From Gnetum montanum (Eukaryota; Streptophyta; Gnetopsida; Gnetales; Gnetaceae): DNA of 64,000 nt. The position numbers were made by a program, and so were the translations under genes. Positions 47,731-60,433 of the stretch are shown here, piece by piece (the stretch's first letter is position 1; every line of letters starts with the position of its first letter). Location of the stretch: contig MNCI01001832.1 in assembly GCA_015680685.1 (NCBI GenBank), positions 67,404-131,403 on the forward strand, given 5' to 3'. The notes under the pieces are model-generated. The model was not told where the DNA came from and made no database searches. It saw only the letters and a list, made by a program, of their open reading frames with translations.

Positions 47731-49087
47731 TATTGACCTTTTGGTATGTCAAAACCTTAAGGAAAATGGAGAATATAGAATGTATGTGTGTGATTGTGAT
47801 TCTGTAGGGCATGAATAAGAAATTCACAAAGAAATTTGAGAACTCAAGCAAATGAAATATATGTTAAGATGTCAAAATGAAGACTACATGAGCAAGATGA
47901 GAGCATGGATGAAAACGAAGTCTACAAATCAAATGAAGATGCTTCGAGGACTATCAAGAAGACAAATTGAAAAGAGAATGCCTCAAATTTCAAAGTTTAA
48001 AAGTTGAGTATATGTCTTCAAAAAATAGCAGACATCTATCTTCCACAATTGATGTTTCACTTTCCAAGTAGATGTCTCTCCTGCATTAAGGGTAATCTCA
48101 TATAGAGGTCTAAACTTCAAAGTAGATGTCTACACTAGCCATTTGGTAGTTGTTGCATGAATTCTAAGGAGTTTGCAAAAACTTTGAGGCTATAAGATGA
48201 TGTCAAAATCTTGGCAATTATGCAAGCACTGTAAACATAAAATTCTTCATTGTTTATTCTAAGCAACTCTATTCTTGCTTTTCATTGTAACATCATTTAC
48301 TTGATTGTAATTGTACTAAGCTTCAAGTACAAGGATTTGTAGATTTAATTGCACACTTTCCTTATTTTTTTCAAATCTTTCTTCTTTCTTCTAGCCCTAT
48401 GAGGTTGATGTGCTTCTTGTATGAAGACATTTTTATTGAGCTTGTCAAGATCCTACGGGATTAAGTGGTTTTGTGGCATCAAAACACTTCGAAGCGGAGC
48501 TCAATTTTGTAAAGGTTGTGGGATCCTCTAAACTACATTTTGAGCTCATTCGGACCTTGCAAAGTTGAGTGGTTTCATAGCAATGAAACACTCTAAAGTG
48601 AAGCTCAAAGCTTGTATAGGGAGTAATGCCCTTCAAACCACATTTTTTTTGTAGAAACAAACTTTGAAGGTATGCACAAATTCCACCCTTCAAGTGTGGG
48701 TGTACCCAAGTTGGGGAACCACCTAAAATCTGGTATGTTTTTGTGGTTGGTGCATTTTCAATAGGAGAACTTATTTATCCCTCCTTCTAAGTTCTCAATT
48801 CACAAGTGGTATCAAAGATCGATAATTTCACTTAGATAATGCAACATGAACATGGAAGGGGCAACTAATATGAGATCATTAGCAACTGTCAGATTCAATT
48901 GGATAAATAGACTAATATGCTTCATAAAATTCTTGAAGAGTTACATTCAACTCCTCTACTACATTAGTAAACATAAAATTTCTATTTCCTCTTCTACTTT
49001 CAATTGGATATGTATTAGAAGAGGTCATATGGCCTCTAAAAGAGATTGTAACTGTAGGTCCAGTAACATCTATAACAATTTGGATAA
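47731..49087 (+). mobile_element. Second Ty1/copia copy: 5' LTR and gag scrap
   Basis: The LTR at 47731-48804 (1074 bp) matches the nested copia at 3828-10150. It starts TATTGACCTTTTGG, holds AGATGTCT motifs at 47990-48140 and ends CACA. The PBS TGGTATCAAAGATC follows at 48807. Only about 280 bp of internal sequence remain, ending in a degenerate CCHC knuckle (CIRRGHMASK), then Athila-1 begins at 49088. Most of gag has been deleted. Confidence 0.8.
48846..49087 (+). pseudogene. copia gag remnant with degenerate zinc knuckle
   Basis: The frame contains NWICIRRGHMASKRDCNC, comparable to CWICGGRGHMVSEC at 8186-8228. The N-terminal UBN2 part is missing, so the ATG-proximal and knuckle regions were joined by a deletion. 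Confidence 0.6.
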
Positions 49088-50060
49088 TGATGAATCATCA
49101 TTTGGCTAAGATATCATAGATGCTATATTGCTGATGCTACATCACATCTGCATTGTAGCATCCTTGTCGATGCATCTCAATTGGCTACTACATCACAGAT
49201 ACTACATCACATCTGCTATAACTTAGCTATGTCAATGCATCCTCGTTGACGCATGGGTTGACACATTGACACATATGCATTGATGCAATCTCTATCTTCA
49301 CCTATAAATATGTGAGTACCCACTGTGTATTTGACATCTTTCAGTCATTTTAGTAGCTAAACTCTTGCAGTTTCATTTCATGATTTTAGTAAACAATCAG
49401 TGAGTGACCGCAGTGTGAATTTGAGTGAGTTGTATGACATCTTATTTGAGTGGCATTATACGTGGACATAATCCATGAATAACAATAAGACCAAGATTGA
49501 TTCATATTCATTACAGTAATGTAACTTAGATTAGATTTACTTTCCATGCAATTTACTTTTCATTTACTTAGTTAATATTTACATTTTCACACATATTAAT
49601 CAATTGGCAAAATAAGTGCGACTAGCTTCAACCATGAACATGTATTTGCTTGGTAATCCCAGTAGTATTATTGCTTAGCTTGCCCAGTAGTGTAATGCTT
49701 AGTAATCCCAGTAGTGGATACATGGGTTCAGGACATGTACAACAAACTGGGAATGGACACTCATCATCCATAGGCTATTTTAACATTTATCTTCCTGTTT
49801 TAAATTAGATTAAATAATTAATTTCTCTATTATTGTTAAGATTAGCATAAGGTAAAAATAACATCAACCATCATATGCCTCACGTTGGACTAAATCATAT
49901 GTGACAAAGCTACCAATAGTCCAAGTGGAAGACAATGTCCAGTGATCAACACTTAACAATTTAGATGCCACAACTAGTTCCATCCATGGAATTCAAACAA
50001 ATTACACATGAATGCTCATGATTCATATGGTCAGGCATAGGGGACACCCACCGCTCATCA
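49088..50060 (+). repeat. 5' LTR of Athila-1
   Basis: This LTR is 973 bp with TATA (CCTATAAATATG) at about 49301-49311. The U3 is rich in TTGACGCAT/GATGCA-like repeats (49100-49290). The transcribed part has repeated GGTAATCCCAGTAGT segments at about 49650-49720. Confidence 0.85.
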
Positions 50061-50061
50061 T

Positions 50062-50079
50062 TGGCACTATTGCCAGGGA
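50062..50079 (+). other. Primer-binding site, tRNA-Asp type
   Basis: TGGCACTATTGCCAGGGA, a close match to TGGCGCCGTTGCCGGGGA, one base after the LTR. Confidence 0.85.
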
Positions 50080-50192
50080 TGGTGCTAGTTATCTAGATTA
50101 GTTATATTATAAAAAATCATTGTAAAAGTAATAACGATTTATCTTTCAAAAAATATTAATATTTAAAGTCACACACGCTATCAAATAAAATC

Positions 50193-51420
50193 ATGTCTTC
50201 TTTCTATAGAACCAAGAATGCATCACATGATGAAAAGACTCATAGGAGAAATGATAAGATTTGTACTAAAGAGAATTGGAGTGAAAAACCTCAAGCAAGG
50301 GTTTCATATGCTCATTTAGATCCTTACTACACTCAAAGACTATGTTCAACTAACATAAGCAATCTTAGAAGTGATGGAGTAATTCCTAGAACAAGGAGGT
50401 CCTAAAGGCCTAGAACCACCTCCAAACCTAGAAGAGATAAATCAAGGGATTACATAAAAAGATATAGCATCCATGGAAATTCTTCGATTTCACCATCTTT
50501 CTCTTTGTCTTCCATGTCTAGTTCTAATGAAGATGAATGAGGTATAAAGATAGAGCTCCACTAAAGGGTCAAGATGGAGATAAAAATACAATGTAAGGAC
50601 AAGATGAAAGACATCAAAGTGAGCATAGACAAGAATAGTGTAATAAAAAAAATAAAAATAGAGATTATCACTATGACATTTATAATGCTAAGGAACCCTT
50701 GTTAGCTACTAGGGGCATGAATTAGATTAGGGAGGTAGTTCAAATACCTCATAGGCGTCAAAGGGAAAGTTACATCAAATAGCTTTATATGAACAAGATT
50801 CCTAGATTTAAGGGAGGCTATAATTATGATTCATAACATCATTAACAAGCCTTCCATGATGCTTGCACCTTGCAAAATATCAAAAGTAAGTGGAAAAAGC
50901 TTAAGCTCTTTCCTAGGATACTAATAGATAAATTTAAAAGTTGGTATAAATTGTTGAAACCAGATTCAATCCATTGGTGGTCCACAATGCTAGAACGTTT
51001 CAACGAAAAATACCAAACCTATGCAAGAGTGTCCAATCTGAGAAAACAAATCCAAGGATGAAAGCTAGGACAACATGAATTCTTGGATATGACCTTGGAT
51101 AGATAATATTTCCTACTACATAGATATCCATGCCATGATTTTTCTCAAAAAGAGCAGCTTTTCCCCATCATAGATGAAATTTGTAATCAAATGAGCAAGA
51201 CCCTTGGGATTTATGCCCAAGGTCAGTTATTCAAATTGAAAGCCCATTAGATACAATGGTTGATTAAGTAGGTGGCAAAAGAAGAAGGAGAACTATGTAA
51301 ATGAGAGAATGTAGAGGAATATAATGAGGGACCAACTCTTCAAAAGAATGAGGTCCATATCTATAATACGAAAAAAGAGGCATCTCTTGATGAGGTGATT
51401 TCATAAAAAACCTTATCAAT
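50193..51420 (+). pseudogene. gag of Athila-1 (partial)
   Basis: It starts MSSFYRTKNASHDEK. A capsid segment at 50870-51061 reads KSWYKLLKPDSIHWWSTMLE and FNEKYQTYARVSNLRKQIQG, the same block as in Athila-2 (53460-53640). Stops and frame breaks are frequent. It ends where Athila-2 is inserted. Confidence 0.7.
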
Positions 51421-51439
51421 ACAAAAGTCTATTGCTAAG

Positions 51440-52334
51440 TGATGAGTCATCATTGGTTGGCTGCGTCGACGAGGCCCCGTCAATGCATTTTGTCCTATGT
51501 CAACGAGGCCTTGTTGATGTAGTGTTTATCCATTACCTATAAATACATGCCTACCAGCCACATTTATGGAGAGTCCAAATTTTAGTAGTAGTAAAGCTCT
51601 TACATTGTTTGCATTTGAAGTTAGAATCTTTTCCCTGAGTGCCCATAGTAGGAGTCATTGAGTGTATGGATCTTTGTGCGAGCATTGTTGTACTTAAGCA
51701 TGATAGTGTGTGTGGCAATAAAGATGAGCTTTCTGATAAACCTTGTAGCACTTTGGATAGATTACCTATTTTATTTATGCATTTAATGTTTTCAATTATT
51801 TATTAAATGCTTTCAATTAGTTATCAAATATTTTTTAGTTATTACATTAATGAGACAATTAAGAGAAATAGATTACACACATAAGTACAACTGCTTCAAA
51901 TGTAACACATATTCACTTGGTAATCCCAGTAGTGTTATCACTTAGTACACCCAATAGCATAGCGTTTGGTCGCCCAGCAGTGGATATGTGGGTTCATGAC
52001 ATGTACGAAAAGTGGGAACAAATACTTATGTTGGGATTAGCTAAATGATTAGTTAATTAGTAATTTAGATTAGTTAATTAAACTCCTTTTATTTGCATTT
52101 CAAGCACCAAAATATAAAATACAAAATGATAAAAATTGGATGCCTTAGTTACACTTAACCATACCAACATACATCATAAGTGTAATTGGGAGGACAACAA
52201 TTGACCTTATGGCTAAATTCACTTCCTAAAGGGCTAGTGCATTGAAAACAATAAAGTCTGTAGAATTTGACTAGATTGTGCGTGAACACTTGTGATTCAT
52301 ATAGTTGGGTGTAGGGGTACCTTGCTACTCATCA
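51440..52334 (+). repeat. 5' LTR of Athila-2
   Basis: This LTR is 895 bp, TGATGAGTCATCATTGG to CTCATCA. The U3 has two GTC(A/G)ACGAGGCC units at 51464-51520. TATA (CCTATAAATA) is at about 51536-51545. Repeated CCCAGTAGT/CCCAGCAGTGG segments lie at 51920-51990. Confidence 0.9.
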
Positions 52335-52335
52335 T

Positions 52336-52353
52336 TGGCACCATTGTTGGGGA
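52336..52353 (+). other. Primer-binding site, tRNA-Asp type
   Basis: TGGCACCATTGTTGGGGA; differences from the tRNA-Asp complement are transitions. Confidence 0.9.
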
Positions 52354-52488
52354 CTTTGTTTGTGGAACATGTGCTATTTAGGTCTAAGTGGATACCACTA
52401 ATATAATTGTATGAACCTAAAGGTTAATAACATTCCCACTATACATAAATTATAAAAGCACACTGATAATTTCATTTTGTTTTACAAA

Positions 52489-54900
52489 ATGTCTTCTTCT
52501 TCTTGTAAGCCTAAAGATACTAAACCATCGATCCCACAAGAATGCAAGGTGGTATACACTCATCCAGATGAGTTTGTGCGAAATTTCACCTTCATCCTAC
52601 ATCAGGATGAATAGATGCAATGGTGTGATATGGTGGGCAACATCATTTTGCCCCTTGATAGATCTATGCCTGGAATACCGTTTAAAATCCTTAAGAAGTT
52701 GGGCATAGTAGATCTTCACGAAGAGTACATTGTGGATGGATATGACACTCGGAACTATTATCCCATTGAAACACAATGTAAATGAGATAAACGTCAGGAG
52801 AGACTCCATGAAGCCACAAAGGGGAAACATTACACTAATCCCTTGTTCCTACTAGATCAAGTGGACAATGAGGATCCTCCCTTAGAAGGTTCTCAACATG
52901 AAGATTCTCCACCCCTCGCTACTAATGGTGAGGGTGTGAACTTGACCTTGTGATCAACTATTCATAAACTAGGTTCAAGAAAGAGTGATAGCCAAGGTAG
53001 GAACTTGGGTGAACATCGAAATAACAAGGAATCTAATGATGGTGATCATAAAAAGTAGAAGAGTGGTGGTGGACATGATGATGGCGGTGGCAGTCCACCT
53101 TCCTCTTCATCTGATTTTGAACATTCCTCTTCATGTGATGGTTCTCATGGAAGTCATCATCAAAACAACTATGATGAAGGTGATCGACAATATAATAATG
53201 ACTGTGAAGGCTGCCAAAATCAAAGGGATGGCCAAAACCATCATCGACTTCATCAACATAGCAATGATGATGAACCTTTACTGGCGAATTAAAATATTCT
53301 TAACATTGCAGAGGCAATGAAAATCCCAACCAAGCATATGAAGGATAGTCAGATTAAGTGCCTAGATATGAACAATATTCCAAGATTTGAAGGGGGATAC
53401 AATTTTGATCCATAAACACATCTACAAGCTTTTCAAGATGCCTGTGTCTTACAGAACATTGAGAATGAGTAGTAGAAACTCAAGATTTTTCCAAGGATAG
53501 TCATTAAGGAAGCTAAAAGTTGGTACTAGTCCTTAGAACTAGAATCTATCCAGAGATGGAGTACCATGTTAGAATTGTTTAATGATAAATATCAAACGTA
53601 CTCTAGAGTGTCTAATCTACGAAGGCAAATCCAAGGCTAGAAACAAGGAACACACGAACCCTTGGATGCTGCCATGGACCGATACTATTCACTTTTACAT
53701 AGGTGCCTTGGCCATGATTACTCTCAATGGGAATAACTTCGCTACATCATAGATGGGCTCAGAGCATAAATAAGAAGAACCCTTAGGGTGTATGCCTAAG
53801 GGAGGTTGTCTAAAATGAGAGCTCATTAGATCTAAAGGCTAATTGAGCAAGTAGCAAAAGAAGAAGGTGAGTTATGAAAAAGGGAGAGTGTTGAAGAGTA
53901 TAATAGGGACTCATCCATCAGAAAATAAGAGGTTTGATTTTGTGATGAGGAGGAGTAACCATTTGATGAAGTGGTAAATAGAAAGACCTTGCCCATCCAA
54001 AAATCTATTTTTGACATTTTAGCCAAGGTTCACAAGTTATGGAACTCTTTGGATAAAATTTTTGAACCACTTTGAAGATTGTTGAAGAATCCAAAGAGCA
54101 AAATAATGATTGTAATTATAGATGGTGAAAAGAAGCTGAATGTGCCTACCAAAGAGGTAAGGGCAAAGTTGCTGCAGTAGAGGAAGTTGTGGAATCTAAC
54201 TCTAATGATGAAATTGAATGTGACATTTGTCAATATGAACATCCAAAGGGATGCTGCTTTGTGGTGTTACACTTAGAAGAGTTTAGAGTGTATGCATTAA
54301 ATCCTCGCCTAGCATATAGAAAAGCTCCAAGATGATTGCCTTACCCTCAAGGTAGCCCAAGGCAATTCCACCACCAACAACAAGTTTACTACCCAAGTGG
54401 AACTCCTCCACAACCTTATGAATAGTACCAACAGTGGTGCCAACCACAATTGTGGGGAATGCCACTGCCAAGATAGCAGTATCCTTATAGGCAACCATAT
54501 CCATACAAGTACTATGTTGAGCAACTCGTCTCCCCTAGAAGTTCATCAAGTCATGCATCATTCCAACATCATTATTACCCTCCAGAGTACCACCAAACAC
54601 ATTCACCATCTACTTGAGGGGAAAACCCATATCCATATCCTTATCATCCTCCACATCCCTTTGCACCTACACCTCCACCTTCAACTTAGTTACCTCCTGC
54701 TCCATCCTTGTAGGGTGAAATTCCTCCACAATTGCAACAATGAAATGCTACAAGGGCTGTACACTCACAACCAATTTTTCAACCAAGTGGTTAGGATAAT
54801 TGATTAAGAAAACAACCTTTCTTCTAGTCCAGTAATCCTTTCCAACACTCACAACCTACTCCAACTGATCACCCTACATCTCCAGTACCCTCATCCTCTA
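52489..54900 (+). pseudogene. gag of Athila-2
   Basis: The start MSSSSCKPKDTKPSIPQEC at 52489 is followed by a His/Asp/Ser-rich region (52985-53290). The capsid (about 53360-53800) reads IPRFEGGYNFDP, FPRIVIKEAKSWY, STMLELFNDKYQTYSRVSNL and DAAMDRYYSLLHRC. The nucleocapsid (about 54215-54250) reads CDICQYEHPKGC, a C-X2-C-X3-H-X3-C knuckle. A Pro/Tyr/Gln-rich tail runs from 54300 to 54900. Many stops are TAG. A frame change occurs near 54.2 kb. The frame at 52985-53320 rich in Met and Ile is an off-frame reading of this gag. Confidence 0.8.
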
Positions 54901-54932
54901 CATCAAATACCTTTCAGCACCCTTCAAACCAA

Positions 54933-55496
54933 GTGCTACCTAGGATTTGCACTATAATGCTAAATCATGTTGTTTCTAATTGGATCAAGGCTAGCAATCT
55001 TCTTATAAAAAGATCTGATCCTGTAAGTCCACTCATCTTTCTACAGATTTTTGGAAAAGAGCCATGCAAGGCTCTTCTTGACTTTGATTCTAGAGTTAAC
55101 CTCATCTCCCATGATATGTACAAAGCTTGGAACCTACTACCTCTTAAGAAGAGCAAAATCTGTTTAGAATTAGCAGATCAGTCAATTATTGTTCCCTTGG
55201 GATTAGTAGAGGACATTGTGACCACAGTCTATGGGTGGTCCTATCCTACTAATTTTCTGGTAATCAAGGTGGACAATTACAAAAGTGACTTCCCCATCAT
55301 TATGGGAAGGGCTTGGTTAAGTGCGGTCAATGCACGAATGGGTATAAGGGACCTATCTTTCAAAATATCTAAGGAAAATGACTTAGGAAAAATTAAGAAG
55401 AAGCGTATTCCATGCATCACATACAACAATAATGGGTGTAATTATGTGCAAAAGATTTCGTCAATCAAAAGCACATACATTAAGGCATGCAATTAG
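54933..55496 (+). pseudogene. Retropepsin of Athila-2
   Basis: An open stretch of 187 codons. Key segments: VVSNWIKASNLLIKRSD, LIFLQIFGKEPCKALLDFDS (catalytic Asp in LLDFDSRVNLI, where LLDxGSxVNL is usual), LADQSIIVPLG, and IIMGRAWLSAVNARMG (the ILGRPWL-equivalent motif). It continues into a basic linker. The Gly after the catalytic Asp position is altered to Phe, so activity is unlikely even without stops. Confidence 0.85.
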
Positions 55497-55959
55497 TGTG
55501 CAAAAGAAATTAACATTTAGAGGTGTCTGTATGTAGTAGCCACAAAGTAGGAGGGCACCTAGTGGCTGATAGCTGATTCAGATAGCAGCACAATATGCAT
55601 GGAGCCAACTGAGAGCTTAACTTATGCATATGTAGAAGGGATGGACAAAATTGAATAAGTCCATTCCCAACTCTCTAATGAAAATGATGATAACTATTGG
55701 GGAGAGTTGAAGATCCCAAATAACTTTAAGCAGGAGCCCTCAGAACTAAAAAATTTACTAGTCATATTGGAGTATGCATTTTTAAAGAATGGTAAACTAG
55801 TCATCATTAATGTCAAACTTACTCTTGAACAAAAAGAACGTTATTGAAAGTGGTGAATAAATGGTCAACAACCTTTGCTTGGTCATATCTAGAGCTAACA
55901 GGAATTAATCCAAGGGTATGCTAACATCGCATCTACATTGACCTGACCATGAAACTTAG

Positions 55960-57230
55960 AAGATAGTTGCAGAGGTGATTAAGTCCCAAATTGAAGTAAA
56001 TCATTAAGGAGGAGATAGAGCAGCTCCTTAAGGTGGGATTTATCTATCCAATCATGGATAGTGAGTGGGTTAGCCCACTCATAATTGTACCAAAAAAGGA
56101 TGGTAAATGGTAGGTTTGCATTGACTTTAGGTTGTTAAATATGGCAACATTTAAGGATCACTTTCCTTTGCCATTTTTGGATCAAGTATTAGGCATCATA
56201 TCCAGGAATTGTTATTATAGTTTCTTTGATGGTTATAATAGCCATAACCAAATCCAAATTATGCTAGAAGACCAAGCCAAGACAACATTCATGAGTCCCT
56301 AGGGGACTTTTACATACTGTAAGATGCCATTTGGCCCATGAAATGCCCCTGCAACATTTCAATGCTTGGTCCTTAGTATCTTTCAACAATAGACCGGTAG
56401 TGGTGTTGAAGTCTTTATGGATGACTTCTCCACCTATGGAGCTACCTTTGAGCAAGCCTTGGACCAACTTGAGCAAGCACTGAAGAGATGTGTTGAGACA
56501 AACCTATGGCTCAACTAGTAAAAGAGCCATCTCATGGTCCAAGAAGGCATTGTGCTAGGGCACCGAATTTTGTAGAAAGGGATTGAGGTAGACCTAGAAA
56601 AGATAAGGGTCATCCAAGGAATAACATGGAAACCAGAGATCATTAAAAATATTTGATCATTCCTTGGACACACTGGTTACTACCGGTGCTTTATTGAAAA
56701 TTTCTCGAAGATTGCAAAGCCATTGGTAGAACTTACAAAGAAAGATGCACCTTTCATTTAGACCAAGGAATGTGAAAATGCATGTCAACAATTAAAAGAG
56801 AAACCCATAGAAACATGAATCCTATAAGCACCAAATTGGTCCAAACCATTTCATATCATGACAGATGCATCTAACTATGCTTTGGGATTAGTACTCATGC
56901 AAATGCATGAGAAGAAACATCCATATTATATCTACTACATGACTCGAAGCATTGTGGGAGCATAGTTAAATTACACCACCATAGAGAAGGAATTAATGAC
57001 AATGGTGTACGTGTTAGAAAAGTTTAGACATTATGTCCTAGGTTACAAAGTATTTGTACAGACCACAATGTAATTCACTTCCTTATGAATAAGTTGACGG
57101 TGAGCCCTTGTGTTATATGGTGGCTTATGATCTTGCAAGAATTTGATCTTACTATGGTAGATCGAAAAGGAACTGAGAATGTGGTCACTGACCATCTTTC
57201 TCACTTAAGATGGGAGAACAAAGATGAGGA
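55960..57230 (+). pseudogene. Reverse transcriptase and RNase H of Athila-2
   Basis: The RT frame contains IIVPKKDGKW(stop)VCIDFR at about 56082-56130, KTTFMSP(stop)GTFTYCKMPFG near 56280-56335, and the catalytic EVFMDDFSTYG near 56410-56440, the FMDDF form typical of Athila. ITWKPEIIKNI and [13 protein letters not shown] follow, then the thumb. RNase H begins near HIMTDASNYALGLVL (56855-56900) with TTIEKELMTMVYVLEKFRHYV (about 56980-57040). Stops are mostly TAG where W or Q is expected. Connection and order are normal for Ty3/gypsy. Confidence 0.85.
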
Positions 57231-57239
57231 GAGCTTGCT

Positions 57240-58600
57240 CTTTGATCATTTTCTAGAAAAACTCCTCTTTATTGGAGTAATAAATGAACAAATGCTTGAA
57301 AAACCAATATGGTATAATGGCATTCTCACATATCTTCTCACTCAAGAGATGCCACAAGACTTGAATTTTAGGAAAAAGCAACAATTTCTTCATCAGGTCA
57401 AATACTTTATGGAAATTAATGGATACCTTTACAAGGTATGTGCCAATGGCTTGATTTGTTGGTGTGTCCCTGACGAAGATCAACTATGTGTTCTCCAAGG
57501 TGCTCATGAAGGACCTTGTAGAAGTCACCATGTAGGGAGACACATGGGCATAAAAATATTGATGGTAGGATACTATTGGCCCATAATCTTCAGGGATGCC
57601 TACCAGTTTGTCAAGTCATGTGAACATTGTCAATGTGATAGGGGATGATCGCTTGTATGGAAGATCCTCAATAGTGGATTCAACCACTAGAACCTTTCAA
57701 CATATGGGGCATTGACTTCATGGATCCCATCACATCCATGTCTAAAAGGAAAGAATATATTAGAGTAGCAGTTGATTATTACACAAAATGGGCTAAAGTG
57801 GTAGCCGTTATAGATTGCACATCATCCACTACTACCATATTTATACAACAACATATTGTAAATAGGTTTGGGGTGTCGTGTTCACTAATTTCTGATAATG
57901 GGACTCATTTCACAGGTGCGACATTTAGAAAATTAATGCAATGCTTTGGGGTAGAACATAAATTAACAACACCTTACCACCCCTAAGCCAATGATCAAGT
58001 AGAGGTAACCAATTAGAAGATTACAAAAATATTAATGTGAACCATTAGCAAATATAGGAAGGATTGGAGCACAAAACTTAATGATGCTCTCTAGGCTTAC
58101 TAATCAACTTGGAAACTTCTATTGGATATTCTCCCTATGAGTTAGTTTATGGAAAACTTCTAATGCTCCCAATTCAATCTGAGCTTCGTACACTGTCAAC
58201 AACCTATGAACTAAACCTTGACCTAAGTTTAGCACAAAAGGAAAGATTGATCAATCTGAATGTGCTAGAAAAAAATCACTTAGTCTCCCTATCTTTTAAT
58301 GAGGTAAACAAGGCATTTAGTAAGCAATGCCATAGCCTTAGAATTAGGAAAGTAAGGTTTCAACTGGGAGATAAGGTCCTCTACTAGAACCCCATACATG
58401 TACCTCAAAAGGAAAAATTTCAAACATTGTGGAAGGGACCTTATATAATTGATCAAACCTTTTCCTCTGAGGCCATGATAATTTACAAACCTGATAGCCC
58501 AAATAAAAAGTAGTTGGTCAATATCCAACAAGTTAAACCTTTCTTAGAACCAAGATTGGCTAGTGTAGCTATCACCTCAACTAATGGACACCCATGTTCT
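57240..58600 (+). pseudogene. Integrase of Athila-2
   Basis: The zinc-binding HHCC region is encoded at about 57500-57640: HEGPCRSHHVGRHMG, GYYWPIIFRDAYQFV and SCEHCQ. The catalytic core follows with Asp in WGIDFMDPI (about 57708), Asp in LISDNGTHFTGATF (about 57885) and Glu in VEVTN (about 57998). The C-terminal part reads SPYELVYGKLLMLP (58125-58165) and RFQLGDKVLY (about 58355). Several stops are present, and a frame break lies near 58.0-58.1 kb. Confidence 0.85.
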
Positions 58601-58631
58601 ATTTTTCAGATCTCCTCCTTCCAACTCAGTT

Positions 58632-58645
58632 GTGGGGGAGATGGC
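58632..58645 (+). other. PPT-like site just after integrase
   Basis: GTGGGGGAGATGG, preceded by CTCAGTT. It resembles the terminal PPT at 63832-63840 and is matched by the same string in the minus-strand Athila element at 31031-31045. Confidence 0.5.
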
Positions 58646-60224
58646 CATTTGTGCTAACCATTACCATGGCTTCTTAGCTTTTCTACCTTTTGGTTTTTCA
58701 CATTTTTTATTTTACAAATTTTTGATTTTTGAATGTTTATAATTTTATATCATTTTTAGTACCTTTAAAATTTCTTTCTTATTTTACACTTTCTTATATA
58801 TTTTACTGTATTCTTTTTCTTTTGTTTCTTCTGATTAAGTGTGATATTTTCTCATTTTTACTGATAAATCTGCTTTATTGTCATAGGACATAATGCTGTT
58901 GTTACTATTTGCTAATGATGGATTGTGATTGTCGATGTCTGGTTTCTATTTTTGAATTATGATGTCTAATGACTTGACATGGTTTATTTTTCATGGAACA
59001 GGTAGTGAATCCACATCATTTGCCCATCCAATGAGCTTTATGGTTTTCTTTGTTCTAGAAATTTGATATCCCTTTTTCATTAAAGAAACTTTTAATCAAT
59101 TAGTGACCTTGGTAGTTCTGGAATTAGGAAGGATTCAAAGGTTTGTAAAGGGTGTGACTTCAAGGGGACTCAATACTCTTTATACTCTTCTTTTTGCTTA
59201 AGTGCTTGAGTGTTTTTTCATAGACTTCTTATCATTCCATACCACCCAATGATAGAAAGAAAAATAATATCATTGCATGGTGTGGTTCCCATCATTCAAA
59301 AGAAAAAAAAAACAATAATGGAAATTCAAAGCACATCCCTTTGACATGAATAAGTCCTCGCATCGTGTGGTTTCCATTTCAAAAGAAAAAAAACAATGGG
59401 AATTTAAAGCACATCTCTTGGACAAATAAAAGGGCTGCAAGCATTGCTTATGGGACTTGAAAGACATACACCTATGCCTGAAGATCCCCTCTAACTAAGG
59501 CCCTCTCTCTCACACTTCCTACTTCTCTCTCCTCTTTGTGGAATGGTGGTTGTCTTGCAGGGACACTCTTGTGTCTCAAGTGGATGGATTAGTCTTAGAG
59601 TGGTGATGCGAAGTCACTAAAAGTAGATGGCTTTGGTATGGACTAAGGTGGAACTTCTTGGGTCATTTTAATCACAATTCCATAAGGGAATTCTTATGAC
59701 CTCAATTTGGAACTCCATTCCACCTTCTCTATCATCCATCCATGTTGCCATAACTCACCTCACTACTAAGTTCTATGTTATGCTTTGTCTTAGTCTGACG
59801 TATTAGGATTCTTGAGTGGATTCTTTTGGGTTGGTTCTTAACTTGTCATGATCATTAAAATTGACTATGGGGCCCACAGACTCTTTAGTTGAGTTTAAGC
59901 AAGGGCAAAAAGGGCATGAGCTTGCTATGGGGAGGACCCACTTGCATAGCTTTTGGCTTGATTAGTTAAGGTTCCTTACCTTTGACATCGCTACAATCTT
60001 ATATTTCATATTTTCCATTGTGTAAACCACTCAGTACTCCTTAATCTTTCATTACATTCATCCATTAAATTGATTTTTCTCCATTTTTTCAAATTTATGA
60101 ACTTCAACACCCTCTTTTCATGATTTCATACTATTCTTGGTCTTCTAAGCTTTCATTTGATCCCAATTTCATCAACAAAATTCTTGTATTTTGAAAGTTT
60201 GACCAAAGTCAACAATGGTCAACA
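58646..60224 (+). other. Non-coding spacer of Athila-2
   Basis: T-rich, without a supported ORF. It contains two tandem copies of an 85-bp segment (starts at 59275 and 59360, with GTGTGGTTCCCAT and AAAGCACATC). Confidence 0.6.
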
Positions 60225-60228
60225 GCTA

Positions 60229-60286
60229 CGTTGACAAGGCCTCGTCGACAAGGCCTTGTCAACACAGTGCAAAAATACTATATATA
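60229..60286 (+). promoter_or_regulatory. Internal U3-like promoter of Athila-2
   Basis: CGTTGACAAGGCCTCGTCGA and CAAGGCCTTGTCAACACAGTG at 60229-60268 match the repeated GTCAACGAGGCC...TGATGTAGTG units of this element's LTR U3. A TATA box, ACTATATATACC, follows at 60277-60288, 8 bp after the AGTG, against 12 bp in the LTR. It lies about 450 bp upstream of the ORF3 start. Promoter function is inferred. Confidence 0.6.
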
Positions 60287-60433
60287 CCACCAGAAACTTT
60301 GGAATTTTTTACAATTTGCTCATAACACACTGAGAATTGTTGTGATTTTTCAAAGTCCAAAACCTTCCAGAGTCCATAACTTTCAAACCGTTTGTCCAAA
60401 TCACTCCATTTTTCAATCCTGCACTTATTGGAG

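Larger units (their letters stand above)
49088..51439 (+). mobile_element. Athila-1: 5' LTR and partial gag, interrupted by Athila-2
   Basis: The LTR at 49088-50060 starts TGATGAATCATCATTTGGCT and ends CTCATCA. The PBS (tRNA-Asp type) is at 50062-50079 and gag at 50193-51420. Athila-2 starts at 51440, inside or just after gag. The rest of Athila-1 would lie beyond the window. Confidence 0.8.

Noticed and set aside
52985-53320. Met/Ile-rich 111-codon frame
   Set aside because: It is an off-frame reading of the His/Asp-rich region of Athila-2 gag.
54397-54807. 136-codon His/Leu-rich frame
   Set aside because: It overlaps the Pro/Tyr/Gln-rich gag tail in another frame; the gag frame matches the minus-strand copy at 32.4-32.7 kb.
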